Assembly (NCBI GenBank): GCA_964497475.1 | Contig: CAZCDM010000167.1 | Coordinates: forward strand, 1 to 5,169 | Source: CAZCDM01 sp964497475 | GTDB lineage: Bacteria > Planctomycetota > Phycisphaerae > SM23-33 | DNA: 5,169 nucleotides | Reading direction: 5' to 3' | In this document: piece by piece, positions 1 through 5,169 of the stretch | Position numbering within the stretch: the first letter of the stretch is position 1 | Layout of the letters: the number at the start of each line of letters is the position of its first letter | The notes under the pieces: generated by a model | What the model was told of the DNA's origin: nothing | The model's database searches: none | Seen by the model: only the letters and a program-made list of their open reading frames with translations | Made by a program: the position numbers and the translations under genes

Positions 1-70
1 CCGAGTGAAACTGAAGCGACTCTACCCATTCTTTTAGATGGGACAGACTACTAGTGGATTTTACAGCCAT
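1..70 (-). other. Possible 5' end of a gene running off the left edge
   Basis: On the minus strand an ATG at 70-68 opens 23 codons to the edge, beginning MAVKSTSSLSHLKEWVESLQ. It has no clear Shine-Dalgarno sequence. The plus strand over the same bases is also open in frame 1 from the edge to a TAG at 52-54 (PSETEATLPILLDGTDY), which could be the tail of a rightward gene. At most one is real; neither is recognisable. The stretch is about 47% GC with AT-ending codons unlike the genes to the right. Confidence 0.15.
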
Positions 71-83
71 TCTGCGTGCCGTT

Positions 84-184
84 GTCACCCTGAGCGAAGC
101 CCTGTGGGCGAAGCGAAGGGTCTTTTCGTGGAAAGATTCTTCGGCTTCGCGGCTTGCTTCGCAACCCGCTACGCTCAGAATGAC
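84..184. repeat. Composite inverted repeat (two head-to-head units) downstream of nfo
   Basis: The outer arms are 84-96 (GTCACCCTGAGCG) and 172-184, whose reverse complement is GTCATTCTGAGCG: 11 of 13 match. The inner arms are 109-127 (begins CGAAGCGAAGGG, ends TCTTTTC) and 131-149 (reverse complement begins CGAAGCCGAAGAA, ends TCTTTC), around a 3-base loop. Each half therefore reads outward-in as GTCAyyCTGAGCG, a variable middle rich in GCGAAGC words, then GAAGrrTCTTTTC. From memory this resembles a widespread bacterial intergenic repeat with the core GTCATTCTGAGCGAAGCGAAGAATC; I cannot search to confirm that. It starts 35 bases past the nfo stop, so it would fall in the nfo 3' untranslated region. 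No U-run follows it on the minus strand, so it is not a standard intrinsic terminator. Confidence 0.8.
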
Positions 185-218
185 ACCATGCCGTGACGAC
201 GTTGGTTATGAAAATACC

Positions 219-1079
219 CTAAGCGTCGGGCCTCTGGCCGAGAAGCCGGTGGAGCGTCTCGGCGTTGAGTTCATCCCAATCCCGCCCGTCGTCGCGATGG
301 CCCTTGGGCGTTTCGAGAATGAAGGGCACGCCCTGCAGGCGGGGGTCGTTGATCAGGGCAGCAAAGCCCGCCTCGCCGATTTCCCCCAGGCCGATGTGCG
401 CGTGCCGGTCGACGCGCGAGCCCAGCGGCTTGAGCGAGTCGTTGCAGTGAATCGCCCGCAGGTTCTCCAGCCCGCAGGCGGCGTCGAAGGCGTCGATGGT
501 TTCGCCCGCCGCCCGGGCTGAACGGAGATCGTACCCGGCTGCGAAGGCGTGGGCTGTGTCGAAGCAGTACCCCACGCGGTCGGCCCGGCCCGCACCGGCG
601 CGCAGGGCGGCGATCTGTTCGAACTGCCAGCCGAGGCAGTTACCCTGGCCGGCCGTCGTCTCCAGCAGCAGCATCGTCCGGGCCGTCTCGCTGCGGTCGA
701 TCGCTTCGTCCACGCCGGCGGAGACCTGCTCCACGCCACGCTGCGCATCGGGGTTGCTCCCCGGGTGAATCACCAGGTACTCAATGCCCAGCGCTTCGCA
801 GCGGCGGAGGTCCTCGGCCACTGCGTCGATGCTCTTGGTTCGCGTCTCAGCCTTGCCGGCGAGATTCACCAGATAGCTGCCGTGAGCCACCACCGGTGCG
901 ATGGCCAGCTCGCTTCGCGCCGCAACGAAGGCGTCGATCTGCTCGGCCTGCAGCGGCGGCGCCTTCCACTGCCGCTGGTTGCGCACGAACAGAGCCACAG
1001 CCTCGAAGCCATAGCCACGCGCCGCGTGCAACGCCTTGTCCAGCCCGCCGGAAATGCTCAGGTGCGATCCAAGTATCAT
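219..1079 (-). CDS. nfo: Endonuclease IV (apurinic/apyrimidinic endonuclease)
   Basis: Cytoplasmic base-excision repair enzyme of the AP endonuclease 2 (xylose-isomerase-like TIM barrel) family, which cleaves DNA 5' of abasic sites using a trinuclear zinc centre. Read from the ATG at 1079 it has 286 residues, the usual length for the family. Visible motifs in order: GSHLSISGG at 4-12, HGSYLVNLA at 66-74, VIHPGS at 103-108, LETTAGQG at 139-146, CFDTAHAFAAGYD at 172-184, HCNDSKPLGSR-type block at 211-222, DRHAHIGLGEIG at 224-235 and FILETPK at 253-259. By motif alignment with E. coli Nfo, all nine zinc ligands are present: H66, H105, E140, D174, H177, H211, D224, H226 and E256. The frame stays open upstream to 1286, but that extension overlaps the divergent gene and lacks family sequence; the protein homology begins at MILGSH. 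There is no clear Shine-Dalgarno sequence; a TACAAT box lies 6 bases before the ATG. The gene stands alone, transcribed away from the glycan operon. Confidence 0.96.
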   Translation of the reverse strand: MILGSHLSISGGLDKALHAARGYGFEAVALFVRNQRQWKAPPLQAEQIDAFVAARSELAIAPVVAHGSYLVNLAGKAETRTKSIDAVAEDLRRCEALGIEYLVIHPGSNPDAQRGVEQVSAGVDEAIDRSETARTMLLLETTAGQGNCLGWQFEQIAALRAGAGRADRVGYCFDTAHAFAAGYDLRSARAAGETIDAFDAACGLENLRAIHCNDSLKPLGSRVDRHAHIGLGEIGEAGFAALINDPRLQGVPFILETPKGHRDDGRDWDELNAETLHRLLGQRPDA

Positions 1080-1085
1080 CGCACC

Positions 1086-1091
1086 ATTGTA
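1086..1091 (-). promoter_or_regulatory. Candidate -10 box for nfo
   Basis: On the minus strand, TACAAT (5 of 6 to TATAAT) occupies 1091 down to 1086 and ends 6 bases before the nfo ATG at 1079. No good -35 is seen at 16-18 base spacing; the best hexamers there match about 2 of 6, and the spacer is GC-rich. The geometry mirrors the opposite promoter and would again give a leaderless or nearly leaderless mRNA. Confidence 0.4.
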
Positions 1092-1132
1092 GCCCCCCGG
1101 CCCGGCTCGAACCATCGCAACATCCGCCTGCA

Positions 1133-1161
1133 TTGACACCGCCCCGGCCGGTCGCGACAAT
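1133..1161 (+). promoter_or_regulatory. Promoter of the DUF4416-glycan operon (leaderless type)
   Basis: A perfect TTGACA at 1133-1138 is followed after a 17-base spacer by GACAAT at 1156-1161, which matches 4 of 6 positions of TATAAT including both A at position 2 and the final AAT. The -10 box ends 6 bases before the ATG at 1168, so the expected start of transcription falls on or next to the start codon. This agrees with the absence of a Shine-Dalgarno sequence. Position and spacing are seen; promoter activity is inferred. Confidence 0.6.
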
Positions 1162-1167
1162 CGCCCC

Positions 1168-1716
1168 ATGGCCGAGCAATCCACCCCGCGTAAAGTCAAA
1201 CTGCTTTGCGGCATGATCTCCAGCCGGCTGGAGATGTTCGCCCAGGCGCGGTCCGCCCTCAAGGCCCGCTTCGGCCCGGAAGACACCGTCAGCGGAATCT
1301 ACCCCTTCGACCAGACCGACTACTACCAGGCCACCATGGGCAGCCCGCTGCTGCGGCAGTTCGTCAGCTTCCGCTGGCTGATCGACCCGGCCGAGCTGGC
1401 GACCATCAAAAGCCTCACCAACGCCATGGAAGACGACTTCGCCCAGCCGCCCCAGCCCATCGCCCGGCCGATCAACCTCGACCCCGGCTACCTCACCGAG
1501 GCCAAGCTCGTCCTGGCCAGCATGAAAGATTTCGCCCACCGCATCGCCATCGGCCCAGGCGTCTTCGCGGAAATCACCCTGCAGTATCGTCGCGGCTGGC
1601 AGAAACTGCCCTGGACCTTTCCCGACTACGCCTCGGGACGATATGATGACTTCCTCACCGCCACCCGCGACAAGCTCCGGGCTGCACTGCACCCCGACCC
1701 GGAGGACGAACCATGA
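1168..1716 (+). CDS. DUF4416 family protein
   Basis: A 182-residue soluble protein that I recognise as DUF4416, a family without known function. No signal peptide or membrane segment is visible. The block pattern matches what I know of the family: PRKVKLLCGMIS near the N-terminus (7-18), FGPED at 35-39, YPFDQTDYYQATMG at 45-58, SFRWLIDP at 67-74, RPINLDPGYLT at 100-110 followed by EAKLVLAS, KDFAHRI at 120-126, FAEITLQYRRG at 133-143 and LPWTFPDY at 147-154. The clustered conserved D, Y, H and R residues hint at a ligand or metal site, but that is inference. It is the first gene of a three-gene operon; its stop overlaps the next start by 4 bases (ATGA), so translation is probably coupled to the sugar-phosphate transferase. 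No Shine-Dalgarno sequence precedes the ATG; instead a TTGACA-N17-GACAAT promoter ends 6 bases upstream, which suggests a leaderless message. The other frames open across this region show no family sequence. Confidence 0.9.
   Translation: MAEQSTPRKVKLLCGMISSRLEMFAQARSALKARFGPEDTVSGIYPFDQTDYYQATMGSPLLRQFVSFRWLIDPAELATIKSLTNAMEDDFAQPPQPIARPINLDPGYLTEAKLVLASMKDFAHRIAIGPGVFAEITLQYRRGWQKLPWTFPDYASGRYDDFLTATRDKLRAALHPDPEDEP
1701..1706 (+). promoter_or_regulatory. Shine-Dalgarno for the sugar-phosphate transferase
   Basis: GGAGGA lies 6 bases before the ATG at 1713, inside the last codons of the DUF4416 gene. It fixes the start of the transferase and is the only strong Shine-Dalgarno sequence among the four genes. 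Confidence 0.75.
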
Positions 1717-2804
1717 GCCTGGCCTTGCTGGCCCTGCTGCTGGTGACGATGGTGCTGAGCTTCTTCGCTGCGCCCCTGGCCGGGCGGGTCGCGGGGCAAA
1801 TCGGCTTGCTCGACATCCCTTGCGGACACAAGGCTCACGAGAAACCCACGCCGCTGCTGGGCGGCTCGGCGGTGTTCTGGCCGGTGCTGATGGTCATGAC
1901 GGCCGGGCTGGCTGTGGCGAATATCTGGGCGGCAACGAACCCGCCGGCCTGGCTGGAGCGGCTGGGCCTGGCCGAGCATCTCACCGGCGCCGCGGTCAAA
2001 ACGCCCCAGGCGATGGGCATCCTGCTCAGTGCAACCGCGCTGCACGTCCTGGGGCTCATCGACGACAAACGCGCCCTGGGCCCGTGGGTCAAGCTCGCCG
2101 TTCAGGTCGTCGCAGCCCTGGCGGTGGTGCTTTTCTGCGGGGTTCGCGTGCTCACCCTGGCCGGGCCGGTCGGCAGTGTCATCGTTACCACGCTGTGGAT
2201 CGTCGGCATGACCAACGCGATGAACTTCCTCGACAACATGGACGGGCTGTGCTGTGGGGTGGCGGCCATTGCCGCTGCGGCGCTGCTGGCCGTGGCGATG
2301 ACCACCGGTCAGTGGTTCCTCGCCGGGGCCCTGGCCGTGCTGCTCGGGGCGCTGCTGGGCTTCTGGCCGCACAATTTCCCGCCCGCGAAGATCTTCCTCG
2401 GCGACGCCGGCTCGCTGGTCATCGGGTTTCTGCTGGCCTGCTTCAGCGCGATGACCACCTACACCCGCCCGGGCCAGGTGAGCCTGCTGCAGGGCGTCCT
2501 CGTGCCGCTGATGGTCCTGGCCGTGCCGCTCTACGACACCGCCAGCGTCTTTACCATCCGCATCCGCGAGGGGCGGAACCCCATGATTGGCGACCGGAGA
2601 CATTTTTCGCATCGGCTGCTGCGGCGCGGCATGACCGTCCGCACCGCCGTGCTGACGATTTACCTCGCCACCGCAGCCACGGCCGTGGGCGGCGTGATCC
2701 TGCCGAGTACGACCAGCCTCTATTCAGCCTTGCTGCTGGGGCTGCAGACCGTGGCGATCCTGGCGATCATCGCGCTGCTGGAATCGACCCGACGAGACGA
2801 CTGA
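1713..2804 (+). CDS. Polyprenyl-phosphate sugar-1-phosphate transferase (MraY/WecA/TagO family)
   Basis: Integral membrane enzyme of glycosyltransferase family 4 that transfers a sugar-1-phosphate, typically GlcNAc-1-P, from a UDP-sugar to undecaprenyl phosphate and so starts a lipid-linked glycan. The 363 residues contain about ten hydrophobic segments. Family motifs: DIP at 34-36 then HEKPTPLLGG at 42-51, GLIDDKRALGPWVK with the metal-binding DD pair at 117-118, NAMNFLDNMDGL at 168-179 with D174 and D177, the cytoplasmic NFPPAKIFLGDAGS loop at 221-234, PLYDT at 272-276, and RIREGRNPMIGDRRHFSHRLLRRG at 283-306 (split here only by description) with H297 and H300. The NFLDNMDGL form and the GDRRHFSHRL motif point to the WecA/TagO-like branch rather than true MraY, so it probably serves a surface polymer and not peptidoglycan; the sugar cannot be read from sequence. 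The start is set by GGAGGA at 1701-1706 and the ATGA overlap with the DUF4416 stop. The next gene follows after 1 base. Confidence 0.93.
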   Translation: MSLALLALLLVTMVLSFFAAPLAGRVAGQIGLLDIPCGHKAHEKPTPLLGGSAVFWPVLMVMTAGLAVANIWAATNPPAWLERLGLAEHLTGAAVKTPQAMGILLSATALHVLGLIDDKRALGPWVKLAVQVVAALAVVLFCGVRVLTLAGPVGSVIVTTLWIVGMTNAMNFLDNMDGLCCGVAAIAAAALLAVAMTTGQWFLAGALAVLLGALLGFWPHNFPPAKIFLGDAGSLVIGFLLACFSAMTTYTRPGQVSLLQGVLVPLMVLAVPLYDTASVFTIRIREGRNPMIGDRRHFSHRLLRRGMTVRTAVLTIYLATAATAVGGVILPSTTSLYSALLLGLQTVAILAIIALLESTRRDD

Positions 2805-2805
2805 C

Positions 2806-5034
2806 ATGCCCGACGCCACGCCAATGCCTCCGCCCGCATCGCCCGCTCGCCAGCGGGTCGCGCGGTGGCTGTGCAGCCTGGCGGTGATGGTGCTGCTGGC
2901 GTCGCTCTGCAGCCGGGCGTTCCTGGCGGAGATGCCCTTCCGTATTCAGCCGGTGCGGAACATCGCCGCTGCGATGGTCCCGGTCGGGCCGGGCGGCGCG
3001 ATGGTCGATGTCGACCGCAGCGACCTGGCGCGGATCGTCTTCGCCATCGCCTTGCTGGCGGCGACGGGGCTGTGGGCACTGAGCGGCGCCGTGCGCGGTC
3101 GGCTGGAAGTCTGCTGCAGGCCGATGGGGCTGGGCGTGGTGCTCTTTGCCGCCGGCTCGCTGGGCAGCGTCTGGGCTGCGAGCGATCGGCCGTCGGCCTG
3201 GCTGGCGTGGATCGATCAGGTCTCGCTGCTGTCGGCCGGGTTCGTCACGATCCAGCTCTGCCGCGACGGGCGGGCCTTTCGGCAGGTGGCGTTGAGCCTG
3301 GCGGGGCTGGGCATTGCACTGGGCGTCAAGGCGGTCTACGAGTTCGGCTGGGAGATTCCCGACCGCATCGCCTACTTCCACGCGTACGGCTCGGCAGCGG
3401 CCGGCCTGGTCGCGGGCGAGCCAGGCCAGGCCGAGCTGGCCAGCCGGATTCTCGATAACAAGGTCTCGGGGTTTTTCTCGCTGGCCAACCTTTTCGGCGC
3501 GGCGATGTGCGTGCTTGCGGCCGCGGCGGTGGGCCTGGCGGTTGCGAAAATCGCCTCGGCCCGTTGGCAGACGAGGCAGGGCCCGGCGCTGGCGAAGGGG
3601 CAGGTCGCACCCGAGCCCATCGCCGCCGGCCTGGCGGCAGTCGGTGCAGCTCTGGCTGTAGTTGCCCTGGTGCTGACCCGCAGCCGCGGCGCGATCGGTG
3701 CGTTTTGCGTTGCGGCGGTGGCGGTGGCGATTGTGCTGCGTTATCGGGCGCAGCTGGCGCGACACTGGCGCAAGGCCGTCGTTGCGGTGGCGGGGCTGGT
3801 CGTGGCTGGGGCGGCTGCGGTTACGGCGGTGGGCCTGGCCCGCGATAGTCTGGGCGTCAAGACGCTGACGATCCGCTGGTTTTACTGGACGGCTTCGGCG
3901 GAGGTCCTGGCCGAGTATCCGGTGCAGGGCGTCGGGCCGGGCAACTTCGCCAGTGCGTACCTGCCCGTGCGACGCTACCAGGCCGAGGAGGCCGTCAAAA
4001 CCCCGCACAACGCCGTGCTCCACGCGCTGGTGCAGTACGGCTGGCCGGTGGGGCTGTTGTGGATCGCCCTGGCCGGCGGGATGGTGGTCCTGGCCGTTCG
4101 CCCGGGCGGCGAGCCACCCGAACCGCCGGCCGAAGCCCGGCCCACCGATCGGCGGGGGGTGCTTGGCGTCGGCCTGGTCGCAGCCGGGTGCGTGGTCGCG
4201 GCCCGCTCGGCCCAGGCCAGCCCCCCCGAGGCCAACATCAGCTTCTTCATTCTCGATGCAGTCTTTCCCGGCTTGGTCCTGGCCGTGGCGCTGACTGTTG
4301 CGGGCTGGTGGCCGGTGCGTACCGACGAGCCGAGCCGATCGGGCTGGCTTCGGGTTGCCCTGGCCGGCGGGGCCGGGGCGTTCGCGCTGCACAACATGGT
4401 GACGTTCGGCTTCTGGGCGCCGGGTGTGGCCATGGCGTTCTGGATCGCCGCCGGCGCGGCGGCAGGGGGGGCAGCCCGGCCCGGGCGGGTGCTTCGGGCT
4501 GGGCGGTGGGCGGTGCTGGCCGTGGCGGTGGTACTGCTGGGCGCGGGGGTTCTCGTGGCCCGACCGATCGTTGCGCGGCACTCTGCCGCGGCAGACCTGG
4601 CGGCCTCGCTGCGGTATCGGCAGGGGCCGGCTGCCCGCGCCGATGCCGAACGGCTCGCCCGCGCCGATGCGACCGACGCGCTGGCGGCGATGTCTGCGGC
4701 GCGGGTCTTCGCTGCGATGGGCGACCACGCCCGCGCGCTGGACCTGGCCGGCCAGGCCACCCAGCGCGATCCGAAGCGGTCGTCGGCCTGGCGCTTGCGT
4801 GCCGAGGCCGCCGCTGCCCTCGGCCGACCGGCCGGGACGTTCTACGCCCGCGCCATCGAACTCGACCCAGCCAACGCGAGGCTGCGGTTGGCCTATGCGG
4901 GCTGGCTGTGGCAGGCGGGCCAGGCCGAGCTGGCCCGGCAGCAGGTTCGCACCGCCCGCGAAATCGACGACGCCCTGCGAGCCTTCGACCCCGACAGCGA
5001 CGCCCTGCTGACCCCGGCCGAGTTGCAGGGGTGA
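2806..5034 (+). CDS. O-antigen ligase/polymerase (Wzy_C-type) membrane protein with C-terminal TPRs
   Basis: A 742-residue polytopic membrane protein of the O-antigen ligase family (Wzy_C, WaaL/Wzy-like), expected to transfer or polymerise a lipid-linked glycan on the outer face of the cytoplasmic membrane. About 13-15 hydrophobic segments run from residue 22 to 588. Family signatures: TRSRGAIGAF at 291-300, GVGPGNFASAYLPVR at 375-389, and KTPHNAVLHALVQYGWPVGLLW at 398-419, with the typical HN pair at 401-402 in the large extracytoplasmic loop region. After the last membrane segment (about 567-588) come roughly three TPR-like helical pairs at 621-657, 658-689 and 690-721 (for example FYARAIELDPANARLRLAYAGW), then an EF-hand-like loop at 728-739. 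Ligase and polymerase cannot be told apart from sequence, and the acceptor is unknown. The ATG at 2806 lies 1 base after the upstream stop, with only a weak purine stretch before it, so reinitiation or coupling is likely; a second in-frame ATG at 2824 is possible. Which face the TPRs occupy depends on the exact helix count. Confidence 0.85.
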   Translation: MPDATPMPPPASPARQRVARWLCSLAVMVLLASLCSRAFLAEMPFRIQPVRNIAAAMVPVGPGGAMVDVDRSDLARIVFAIALLAATGLWALSGAVRGRLEVCCRPMGLGVVLFAAGSLGSVWAASDRPSAWLAWIDQVSLLSAGFVTIQLCRDGRAFRQVALSLAGLGIALGVKAVYEFGWEIPDRIAYFHAYGSAAAGLVAGEPGQAELASRILDNKVSGFFSLANLFGAAMCVLAAAAVGLAVAKIASARWQTRQGPALAKGQVAPEPIAAGLAAVGAALAVVALVLTRSRGAIGAFCVAAVAVAIVLRYRAQLARHWRKAVVAVAGLVVAGAAAVTAVGLARDSLGVKTLTIRWFYWTASAEVLAEYPVQGVGPGNFASAYLPVRRYQAEEAVKTPHNAVLHALVQYGWPVGLLWIALAGGMVVLAVRPGGEPPEPPAEARPTDRRGVLGVGLVAAGCVVAARSAQASPPEANISFFILDAVFPGLVLAVALTVAGWWPVRTDEPSRSGWLRVALAGGAGAFALHNMVTFGFWAPGVAMAFWIAAGAAAGGAARPGRVLRAGRWAVLAVAVVLLGAGVLVARPIVARHSAAADLAASLRYRQGPAARADAERLARADATDALAAMSAARVFAAMGDHARALDLAGQATQRDPKRSSAWRLRAEAAAALGRPAGTFYARAIELDPANARLRLAYAGWLWQAGQAELARQQVRTAREIDDALRAFDPDSDALLTPAELQG

Positions 5035-5047
5035 CTGACATTTTTTT
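5011..5047 (+). terminator. Weak candidate terminator at the operon end
   Basis: ACCCC at 5011-5015 can pair with GGGGT at 5028-5032 around a 12-base loop, overlapping the stop codon, and a run of seven T lies at 5041-5047. The stem is short and the T-run begins 8 bases after it, so it departs from a typical intrinsic terminator. Confidence 0.2.
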
Positions 5048-5071
5048 CTGGCGCGATGTTAGCCCTTGATT

Positions 5072-5077
5072 TATAAT
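5072..5077 (+). promoter_or_regulatory. Candidate -10 box of a promoter reading off the right edge
   Basis: A perfect TATAAT sits in the AT-richer stretch after the operon. The best -35 is CTGGCG at 5048-5053 (3 of 6, 18-base spacer), so the support is the -10 box alone plus its position before possible coding sequence. The expected start of transcription is near 5084. Confidence 0.4.
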
Positions 5078-5111
5078 GGCTTACGGCAATGGCGCCTAAT
5101 GGAGTTAAGTC

Positions 5112-5169
5112 ATCGAAGATCAAGGGATTACACCGGAGCAGTTGGATGCGGTTTTGGAGCAGGAATACA
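5112..5169 (+). other. Possible 5' end of a gene running off the right edge
   Basis: After the TATAAT box all three plus frames stay open to the window end from some point. The frame read from ATC at 5112 gives the most protein-like sequence, IEDQGITPEQLDAVLEQEY, and a GGAG lies 7 bases before that ATC, but an in-frame TAA ends at 5108 and there is no ATG. The other two frames start with ATG at 5089 (MAPNGVKSSKIK...) and at 5099 (MELSHRRSRDY...), both without a Shine-Dalgarno sequence. I do not recognise any of the three. Either a non-standard start, a later TTG start at 5142, a base error, or chance would explain it. Confidence 0.2.

Noticed and set aside
54..521. A 155-codon plus-strand frame across the inverted repeat and the 3' half of nfo.
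   Set aside because: It runs through the repeat and antisense to the conserved endonuclease IV core, and shows no family sequence.
1080..1286. An N-terminal extension of endonuclease IV from an ATG at 1286.
   Set aside because: It would overlap the DUF4416 gene by over 100 bases and has no family sequence; the conserved protein starts at MILGSH and gives the normal length.
1626..2612. A 328-codon minus-strand frame opposite the transferase gene.
   Set aside because: Low-complexity composition (H, Q, G, R) with no recognisable domain, opposite a well-supported gene.
2767..4728. A 653-codon open frame on the minus strand, antisense to the ligase gene.
   Set aside because: It is a shadow of GC-rich coding: its product is rich in R, P, G, H and Q with no membrane or family motifs, while the plus strand carries clear Wzy_C signatures.
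5049..5063. A sigma-54-like site: TGGCGCG, four bases, then TAGC, with GG and GC 10 bases apart.
   Set aside because: The spacing is right, but two key positions differ from TGGCAC/TTGC and the site is short enough to arise by chance; the TATAAT just downstream is the simpler reading.
5075..5102. Three AATGG words at 5075, 5088 and 5098 as a possible direct-repeat operator.
   Set aside because: Five-base words at uneven spacing (13 and 10 bases) are not convincing.

Overview
The window is GC-rich, roughly 70% by eye in the genes, with tightly packed long genes. It looks like bacterial chromosome. The DUF4416-type protein, the membrane glycan genes, the domain style of the last gene (O-antigen ligase plus TPRs plus an EF-hand-like tail) and the GC content fit a high-GC planctomycete-like organism, possibly Phycisphaerae. 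That placement is inference from gene content only; there is no rRNA or other marker.

Layout. Bases 1-218 hold no complete gene. The first 80 bases are only about 47% GC, and bases 84-184 form a large imperfect inverted repeat built from two head-to-head copies of one unit. Bases 219-1079 on the minus strand encode endonuclease IV (nfo), with all nine family metal ligands visible. An 88-base divergent spacer (1080-1167) separates nfo from a plus-strand operon. In it, each gene has a -10-like hexamer ending exactly 6 bases before its ATG, which suggests leaderless mRNAs in both directions. The operon is a DUF4416 protein (1168-1716), a polyprenyl-phosphate sugar-1-phosphate transferase of the MraY/WecA/TagO family (1713-2804; 4-base ATGA overlap, good Shine-Dalgarno), and an O-antigen ligase/polymerase-type membrane protein with C-terminal TPRs (2806-5034; 1-base gap). 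Bases 5035-5169 return to about 46% GC and hold a T-run, a perfect TATAAT, and possibly the start of another gene running off the edge.

How it works together. The transferase would start a lipid-linked glycan on undecaprenyl phosphate inside the membrane, and the ligase-like protein would polymerise or transfer the finished glycan on the outer face. The operon therefore pairs the first and last membrane steps of a surface polysaccharide pathway with none of the intervening glycosyltransferases or flippase, which must be encoded elsewhere. DUF4416 is an uncharacterised family, and its coupling to these genes is the best functional clue here. nfo is an unrelated base-excision repair gene that only shares the divergent control region.

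No CRISPR array, tRNA, rRNA or transposase gene is visible. No complete new system is evident. The items most worth a second look are the divergent leaderless architecture, the DUF4416 linkage, the EF-hand-like tail on the ligase, the inverted-repeat element, and the ambiguous start at the right edge.
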